A stretch of DNA of 64,000 nucleotides from Bacteroidota bacterium (GTDB lineage Bacteria; Bacteroidota; Bacteroidia; Chitinophagales; Chitinophagaceae): positions 62,001-126,000 of the forward strand of contig JADJZY010000005.1 of NCBI GenBank assembly GCA_016715505.1, given 5' to 3'. Positions 58,195 through 64,000 of this stretch are shown piece after piece (positions within the stretch are counted from its first letter, which is position 1; each line of letters begins with the position of its first letter). Under the pieces are notes generated by a model. It had not been told where the DNA came from and searched no databases. It was given only the letters and a program-made list of their open reading frames with translations. A program made the translations under genes and the position numbers.

Positions 58195-60560
58195 TTAGAA
58201 TTGAAGTCGGTACATAAAATTTGGAAAGAGCCCGATTTGATAAGCTGTGTTCACGGATTGATTGACCGGATTGTATCGCTCGGCAAAAACGTTTTTATGA
58301 TTGCTCACATTTTGAATATCAAAATAGAATGAATGCGATAGCTTTCGCTTTCTGCTGTTACGGGTATAGCCCATTTTGATATCGGTTCTGAAATAGTTGG
58401 GGTTTCTTTCACTAAAAGCCAGTTCATCACCTTCCAGTACTTGTTCTCCTTTAAGGCGTGAGGCATCCAAATCAACCGGTGTATAATATCGTCCACCGGC
58501 CATGCTCGCCTTCAGATCAATAAAAATACGGTCTTGTTTGGCTGGGCCGATTTTAAATTCTTTTCCGGCTAATACATTCACTACATAATTCCCATTAAAT
58601 GCTGTATTGCGCTGAATAAGGTCGCTGCCGGTATATTTAGACTCATACATACTCGAAGTAAAGAGGCCATAATATCCTTTGCTGAAAAATTTCTCAATGG
58701 TTAATTCTACCCCATAATTTTCACCTTTACCGGTATTTTGAAGAAAGCCCTGGTTGTTCGGTTGAAAACTGGATCCGGTATTGAGCATGGAAAAGCTTGA
58801 AGGTGTTTGGGTGACTGGTACCTTATTCAGGAATTGATAATAGATTTCTGTTTTGATTCGCCAATCCGAAACCGGCAGTAAATCATAAGCGAGCACCAAA
58901 TGCTGACTACGTGTGAAATCCAATTCGCGATTCGATTGATCATAGCTGCCATCGCTGAGTTGTTCACGATAAAAATATACATCGGTCGGTTGCATTTGCG
59001 AGTGCATACCGTATCCAAACGTTAAACTGCTTTTAGGACTAAGGGCATATTTACAGACAGCCGTGGCTCAAGCGCGAAGGATTGGTTGAGTGTAAGCATT
59101 TGGGCATGTAATCCGGCGTTTAAACTCAATTGTTCATTCACCAAATATCGGGCATGTACAAATCCCTGAACAAGTGTGGTCATGTCATCAAAATCCCAGA
59201 CTTGTTTCCAGTCGGGTAAATTCAAACGAACTCGATAGTCCAGATTGAGTTGCATTAAATCGGCTTGAAGTCCGGCTTTTATATATGTTCGACTATTTAT
59301 TTTACTGCTCAGTATGCTATTGATATAATAAGTTTTACGGGCAGTTGTATTTTCTATCACACGACCTGTGCTTTCATCAGCCTGCACACTATCCTGCAAA
59401 AAATTCGAAGCAGCATAACTGCCACCGATGATGGTTTGGAGGTGGGTTTTTTGATTAAACTTGTATAGATGTTTTAATCCCATGAGCGCGATATCACTTC
59501 GGAAATAGCTGTCAGCAGTGGGGTCTGCAAATAAATCTGTTGTATCCAGGTTGTCGTGCTTAAACGAGATATTACTCAGGCCACCAATTCCGAATAAAGT
59601 AAATCGACCATATTTCCCATCTCCGCTTTGAATCTTAAACGATAAATCCTGGTAAAATGGTGTTGCGGTAGTGCCAATATTTAATCCCATGGCCTGCGCA
59701 ATGCCTGTAAAGCTGTAGCGATAAGCCACCAGATAAGAGGCATCGCTTCCTTTTTTGATGGGGCCTTCGGTCATTGCTTCCAGTCCGGTGAGCATTCCAA
59801 ATTGTATGGTATGTTCTCTTTTCTGGGTATTCCCTTTTCGAAATCCGATATCAAAAACACCTGCATTGGCATTGCCATATTCTGCAGGGAAGGCAGAGGT
59901 CATGAAATCCGAATTGCGAAGCATATTGGTGTTTAGAGCCGAAACAGGTCCGCCTGTGGTTCCAACGGTTGCAAAGTGATTGGGATTGGGCATATTCATA
60001 CCTTCCAATCGCCATAATACACCTGTAGGAGAATTACCGCGAATTACAATATCGTTGCGTGAATCGTCGGGGGTACTTACACCAGCAAAGTTTGAAGCCA
60101 AACGGGCAGGGTCCGAACGACCACCTGCGTATCGGTTTACTTCTTCCATCGAAAAGGTTCTGGCGCTGATGGTTGCTAATTCATTCACAGCCCGGCTTTT
60201 GTTGTTGGCTTTCACTTTCGCCCCTTTGAGCTGACGTAATTGTTCTTCAAGCCCAATATCGAGAATGGTCTCTTTACCCGAACTCACCACGATGTTAGGA
60301 ATTTGAATATCGCGGTAACCCATACAGGTAATTTTAACTTCATATCTACCGGGGTTTACTCCGGCAATTTCGTAGTGCCCTTTCTGGTCGGAGCGTGCAC
60401 CCAGATTAGCACCTGCATTGAGTATAACGATGGTTGCGCCTTCAATGGGAGCCATGGTAAATTGATCGGTAATGCTTCCGCGTATCACCTGTGTATTGTC
60501 GCCGGCTTGCATGAGGTTTGAGAGTAACAATACCAACAGCAAGGAAAAAATTGATTTCAT
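58195..60560 (-). CDS. TonB-dependent receptor-like protein with CarboxypepD_reg domain (one suspected frameshift)
   Basis: Start at 60560 (MKSIFSLLLVLLLSNLMQAG). A carboxypeptidase-regulatory sandwich follows (IRGSITDQFTMAPIEGATIVI ... GHYEIAGVNPGRYEVKITCMGYRDI). Next comes a plug-like region (VSTPDDSRNDIVIRGNSPTGVLWRLEGMNMPNPNHFA, NSDFMTSAFPAEYGNANAGVFDIGFR), then a long beta barrel ending FMYRLQF. The frame changes near 59050, where one base seems lost. Restored, it reads NYALSPKSSLTFGYGMHSQMQ. Length is about 789 residues. It sits in the outer membrane and probably imports or binds a ligand. No TonB box was clearly identified. Confidence 0.87.
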
Positions 60561-60738
60561 GGTTAAATTTTCTGCAAGCTTAGTTCTTGTCATGAATTTG
60601 CGCAAGGTTGTTCCGGTTGAATTGTAGGATAAACCCCTTGAGTTGTAATTTTTATGTTTTGTTTATGACATTAAATCAAAAAATCAGGTCCATTTTTGAA
60701 CCTTACTCTTTCTCAGGTGTAAAAGAATAAAAAATTGT

Positions 60739-61872
60739 ATGAAAAATTGCTGGATCGTATTGCTTCTAATTTTTATAAACTTTCATGCTGAAGCGCAAAA
60801 AGCTGAACCTGTGCCCACCTATGCCAAGGCGCAGAACGATATGTCATGGTATCAACAACAAATAAAGGCCTGGAAACAAGTCATTCAAAATCAACCAAAA
60901 GATGCAGAAGCCTGGATGCATTACTATAATGCCAAACGCATTTTGGTAAATCATGATACGAATGATCATCGATCTTTTACAGAAAAAGATGCTGAAATGA
61001 ATGCCTTGGTTGATGACATGGAAAAGTCTTTGCCGAATTCGTATGAGGTGAATTTTTGTCGTTGGCAATTAGGTGGAAACGATTTGTCGAAATTACCCTA
61101 TTTGCAAAAGGCGATGAGTATTGATTCCTCCCGTTCTGAACATATTTCTTACATGATTAATATTGGAGAAATGGAACGCAATCGGGCTCAAAGAGATGCT
61201 TTTTCTCTTAAATCGATGAATAAGGGAATGATCAGCAGCGGAATGCTTTATTATAATTTTAATACCCTTGCAGGACTGGAACAACATGCTATTCTGCTCA
61301 CGGCAGGCGATAATGATACTTATCCGGCTTGGGCATTGCAGGCCAAAGGAATTCGAAAAGATGTACATGTGCTCAATGTATTTCTGCTACAAAAAAAGGA
61401 ATATCGTAAAAAGGTTTTTGAGGAATTGGGTCTTCCATTTGAAGAAGCCAAGGAAAAAGTTTCGAACGAAAATATTGTGGAGCTTATATCGCACAATAAA
61501 TTTCATTGGCCGGTATATGTAGCTTTAACCACAGCGGGCTGCGAAGTATACACCCAACAAATTGAAGAGCGATTGTATTTATGTGGTTTGGTGTATCGTT
61601 ATGATACCACTTCTTTTGATCATCTGGCGGTACTGAAACGCAACTTTGAGAAATTGTATGCATTGGATTATTTGGATAAAGTATTTTACCCTGAAATTTC
61701 TACGGAACTCGTTGAGCGGATTAATACAAATTATATCATTCCTATGTTTAAGTTGTATGAGCACTATCGCGATTCAGGCGACCTTCAGCATCAGTTATGG
61801 ATGAAGGAAAAAATTATTCTTCTCGCAAAAGGTTTGGATGATCCTGATACGATATTAAAGAAATTAGATTAG
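60739..61872 (+). CDS. Secreted protein with TPR-like start and DUF2723-tail-like region
   Basis: Signal peptide MKNCWIVLLLIFINFHAEAQ. Residues about 35-145 form TPR-like helices (WYQQQIKAWKQVIQNQPKDAEAWMHYYNAKRIL, LSKLPYLQKAMSIDSSRS). The middle, AILLTAGDNDTYPAWALQAKGIRKDVHVLNVFLL, resembles the soluble segment found at the C-terminus of DUF2723 membrane proteins (DNDTYPxWxLQ..GIRxDVxVxN). No membrane helices follow. It ends 6 bases before the ECF sigma-factor start and is likely cotranscribed with it. Confidence 0.72.
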   Translation: MKNCWIVLLLIFINFHAEAQKAEPVPTYAKAQNDMSWYQQQIKAWKQVIQNQPKDAEAWMHYYNAKRILVNHDTNDHRSFTEKDAEMNALVDDMEKSLPNSYEVNFCRWQLGGNDLSKLPYLQKAMSIDSSRSEHISYMINIGEMERNRAQRDAFSLKSMNKGMISSGMLYYNFNTLAGLEQHAILLTAGDNDTYPAWALQAKGIRKDVHVLNVFLLQKKEYRKKVFEELGLPFEEAKEKVSNENIVELISHNKFHWPVYVALTTAGCEVYTQQIEERLYLCGLVYRYDTTSFDHLAVLKRNFEKLYALDYLDKVFYPEISTELVERINTNYIIPMFKLYEHYRDSGDLQHQLWMKEKIILLAKGLDDPDTILKKLD

Positions 61873-61878
61873 ACGAAG

Positions 61879-62439
61879 GTGTTTCAACATCAACAACATA
61901 TTAGTCCTAGCGACGAGGCACTGATGTCTGACCTAAAAGACGGCAAACAGGAGTCATTATCGATTTTGTATGAAAGATATTTTGATAAGCTTTGTCAATT
62001 TGCCTTTGAGATACTGGCAGATCATGATATCAGTAAGGATATTGTTCAGGAGGTATTTATTAAAATCATGCATGCACCTGAAAAATACAATGAAGCTTTT
62101 CGGTTTTCAACCTGGGCTTATACCATAACCGGGAATCTGGCCCGCAATCATGTGCGTGATCAACGAAATCGACAGCGACTGGGTTTGCTACATGTGCAAA
62201 CACATGTCAACGCTACCTCCCGTCAACAACATCAGTATGATCATCACTTACTTCAAGGACAAATAAAACATTATTTGTCATTGATGAATGAAAAAGAACG
62301 GCGTTTGTACGACTTGCGTTTTGAACAAAAAAAGAGTATCCGCGAAATCGCAGATCTCCTCAATATGCCCGAGGGTTCGGTAAAATCGGGTTTGTTCTAT
62401 TTATTAAAAAAAATGTCCCCATTATTTAAAAATCAATAA
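61879..62439 (+). CDS. RNA polymerase sigma factor, ECF subfamily
   Basis: A 186-residue sigma-70-like factor starting at GTG (an ATG at 61924 is possible but would lose SDEALM). Region 2 is LSILYERYFDKLCQFAFEIL, HDISKDIVQEVFIKIMH and FRFSTWAYTITGNLARNHVRDQRNR. Region 4 is LMNEKERRLYDLRFEQKKSIREIADLLNMPEGSVKSGLFYLLKKM. It directs transcription of an unknown regulon. The next gene starts 1 base after its stop and has the layout of an anti-sigma factor. Confidence 0.92.
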   Translation: MFQHQQHISPSDEALMSDLKDGKQESLSILYERYFDKLCQFAFEILADHDISKDIVQEVFIKIMHAPEKYNEAFRFSTWAYTITGNLARNHVRDQRNRQRLGLLHVQTHVNATSRQQHQYDHHLLQGQIKHYLSLMNEKERRLYDLRFEQKKSIREIADLLNMPEGSVKSGLFYLLKKMSPLFKNQ

Positions 62440-62440
62440 G

Positions 62441-63052
62441 ATGCAGATACAAGATAATAATATGCCTGACTTTATTTTCGATTGGGTGGAGCGCTATGCT
62501 TTCGATGAATTGAATAGGCAACAACAAGAAGCGGTGCTTCAACTTATCGATGTTGCCACTTATACTACTTTGCGTCAAGGGGCATTGGTGATGTTGCAAA
62601 TGGCAGATGAATCAAAGGACGAGCCACAAGTAATTGTTCGTAAAATCAAAGGCCTTCCTGTTTCATGGATTTGGAAGGCGGCCAGTGTTCTTTTGTTTGC
62701 GAGTTCGGCATGGCTGTGGTATGCTTATCAAAATAAGTCTGGCTTATCTCAAACACAAACGATTACCTTCCATGATACGATTTATTTACATGCACAAAAA
62801 CCAATTGCTCCACCAACAATAACATCAAGCAACAAACAGCAATTGACGCAACATAAAGGTGTGCAAAAGATTCGAATTCGGAAAAAGCCACTAAAGTCTG
62901 CCATCACATCTGACTCTCCAAGTGCTGTTCCTTTAAATTCAATTCCAACCCTTTCACCAGAATCGATGAACGACCTACCCAATCAACCTAAACGAAACAG
63001 TAAAAAGTTCGATCTCAATTTGGCTTCTCTTCCTATTGTGAGAGCTGAGTAA
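62441..63052 (+). CDS. Probable anti-sigma factor (single-pass membrane protein)
   Basis: A 203-residue protein starting one base after the sigma-factor stop. The N-terminal 65 residues are helical and acidic, as in cytoplasmic anti-sigma domains (FDWVERYAFDELNRQQQEAVLQLID). One membrane helix is near 75-92 (WIWKAASVLLFASSAWLWYAY). The rest is a low-complexity periplasmic tail rich in Ser, Pro, Lys and Gln. No zinc-binding HxxxCxxC motif was seen. The assignment rests on position and topology. Its stop codon is directly next to the stop of the convergent T9SS gene. Confidence 0.68.
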   Translation: MQIQDNNMPDFIFDWVERYAFDELNRQQQEAVLQLIDVATYTTLRQGALVMLQMADESKDEPQVIVRKIKGLPVSWIWKAASVLLFASSAWLWYAYQNKSGLSQTQTITFHDTIYLHAQKPIAPPTITSSNKQQLTQHKGVQKIRIRKKPLKSAITSDSPSAVPLNSIPTLSPESMNDLPNQPKRNSKKFDLNLASLPIVRAE

Positions 63053-64000
63053 TTATTGCACTTGTATCTTAAATCGACTCGGGGCTTTATCTGGCCCACT
63101 CATTTCGATCACATAAATTCCGACAGGAGCATTGGGTAAACGGAATGTCGAGCCATTTATTTCGACCGCTATCCTTTGACCAAATAACGTAAAGGCTTCA
63201 ATAGTAACTGGGGTATTTAGGTGAGTTCGGAAATTGATCCATTGGTTCGATGTAATGAGAGATGGATAAATGAAACATGAATTTTTTTCTGCAGTTTCTG
63301 TTATGCTGGTAGCTACTTCTTCTCCAACCACATATCGGCTAATACCGGCATACAATGGACCACATGTTCCGTTGGCACATGTACGGGTATAGCCACCGAG
63401 GTATACCTTCCCATCGTCCGATAAACTCAAGGCTGCGCTACTGTTGTTGTTATTAACCCCGAAAATGTGCTTGTACAAACCATTGGGCGCAAAATTGTTA
63501 TCAGGCGTTCCATCCGGTTTAACCATTAGCATGGAGAAATAGACGGTATCGCCACTACCCTGATTGCCGGTCAATAATAAGTTGCCGTTACTCAGCATGG
63601 CACCGTTTAATAGATATTCTTCCGGACTATTCCCACCCAGGTTATATAGTTTCCAACCGTCAGTATCAAAATTTGTATCTAGGCTTCCGTTGTTTTTAAT
63701 TTTCATCAGGGTGTAGTCATAATCCAGATTAAATTTCCAGGTTGCACCAATGATATAGTAATCGTTTTGAGCATTGGCAAAAATGCGTCGCCCTTCATCA
63801 TAGTTCACGGAACTGCTATTGTAATATTCAATGCCATCGGAAGAAAATGTATTGTCTTTGCTGCCGTCGCTATTGAGTCGAACTACAAAAATTTTTGAAA
63901 AAGTAGTGCCCTGGGTAACATAGTATTTTCCCGTTAAGATAATTTTCCGCTTTGGTCGAGATTCAAATGCCGCACTTCATAATATTGTCCGGATGCTGCG
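63053..64000 (-). CDS. Delta-60-repeat-like T9SS type A surface protein (5' end beyond the window; one suspected frameshift)
   Basis: The visible part contains repeated propeller-like units (VVRLNSDGSKDNTFSSDG, MKIKNNGSLDTNFDTDGWKL, MVKPDGTPDNNFAPNGLY) of the delta-60 type, then a type A sorting domain (CFIYPSLITSNQWINFRTH ... LFGQRIAVEI ... APVGIYVIEMSG). The frame changes near 63946, where one A seems lost in GGAAAATT. The upstream residues (GQYYEVRHLNLDQSGK) continue to the window edge. It is a secreted or surface protein of unknown role. Confidence 0.8.

Overview
The window looks like chromosomal DNA of a Bacteroidota bacterium. Several proteins end in type A C-terminal sorting domains of the type IX secretion system (T9SS). 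There are several outer-membrane and lipoprotein genes, a TonB-type receptor, two LytS/LytTR sensor-regulator pairs, and promoters with the Bacteroidota -7 box TAnnTTTG (pyrE has TTTG-N20-TAGGTTTG). MqnA (futalosine route to menaquinone) points away from Bacteroides-type gut lineages and towards a Chitinophagia/Saprospiria/Cytophagia-like environmental organism. That placement is inference.

Sequence quality matters here. About twenty genes that are recognisable over their full length are broken by one or two single-base indels, nearly always at short homopolymers (phaC, leuS, purB, integrase, transporters, T9SS proteins and others). Positions 17090-18420 are an almost pure run of expanded homopolymers. 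Both features look like an unpolished long-read assembly, so I annotate such genes over their whole span and mark the suspected indel rather than calling them pseudogenes.

Layout. 1-6 kb: end of an OmpA-like gene, a class III PHA synthase, a structured GC-rich intergenic element, a VapBC-like pair and leuS. 6-17 kb: thioredoxin-like protein, pdhA, DUF3078 protein, mscL, an MFS-PPK2 operon, folB, a lipoprotein, a bestrophin-like channel and an SBBP beta-propeller T9SS protein. 17-18.4 kb: artefact. 19-27 kb: a LamG-histidine kinase, a LytTR regulator and a very large repetitive surface protein that carries both a Peptidase_S74 chaperone domain and a T9SS tail. 27-40 kb: mostly housekeeping genes (Bax-inhibitor-1 family, M20 dipeptidase, Na/Pi symporter, mqnA/purB, yraN, SIS isomerase, SDR, a peptide-binding lipoprotein, radC). 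40-47 kb: the accessory part, with a Fic protein, an operon of two large secreted unknowns, members of a dispersed repeat family, and a gene-free region. That region holds two tandem units, each made of three 21-bp-spaced palindromic boxes, a -7 box, an identical 28-nt segment and a hairpin terminator. I read these as twin small-RNA genes. 47-64 kb: Nudix, pyrE, MATE, unknown secreted proteins, a lone tyrosine recombinase, a LytTR/LytS pair, a TonB-type receptor, an ECF sigma factor with a probable anti-sigma partner, and the end of a delta-60-repeat T9SS protein.

The most interesting undescribed signals are the tandem small-RNA units at 46375-46856, the pseudoknot-like element at 2521-2615, the dispersed repeat at 342, 40304 and 45546-45660, and the LamG-kinase/LytTR/S74-T9SS surface-protein locus.
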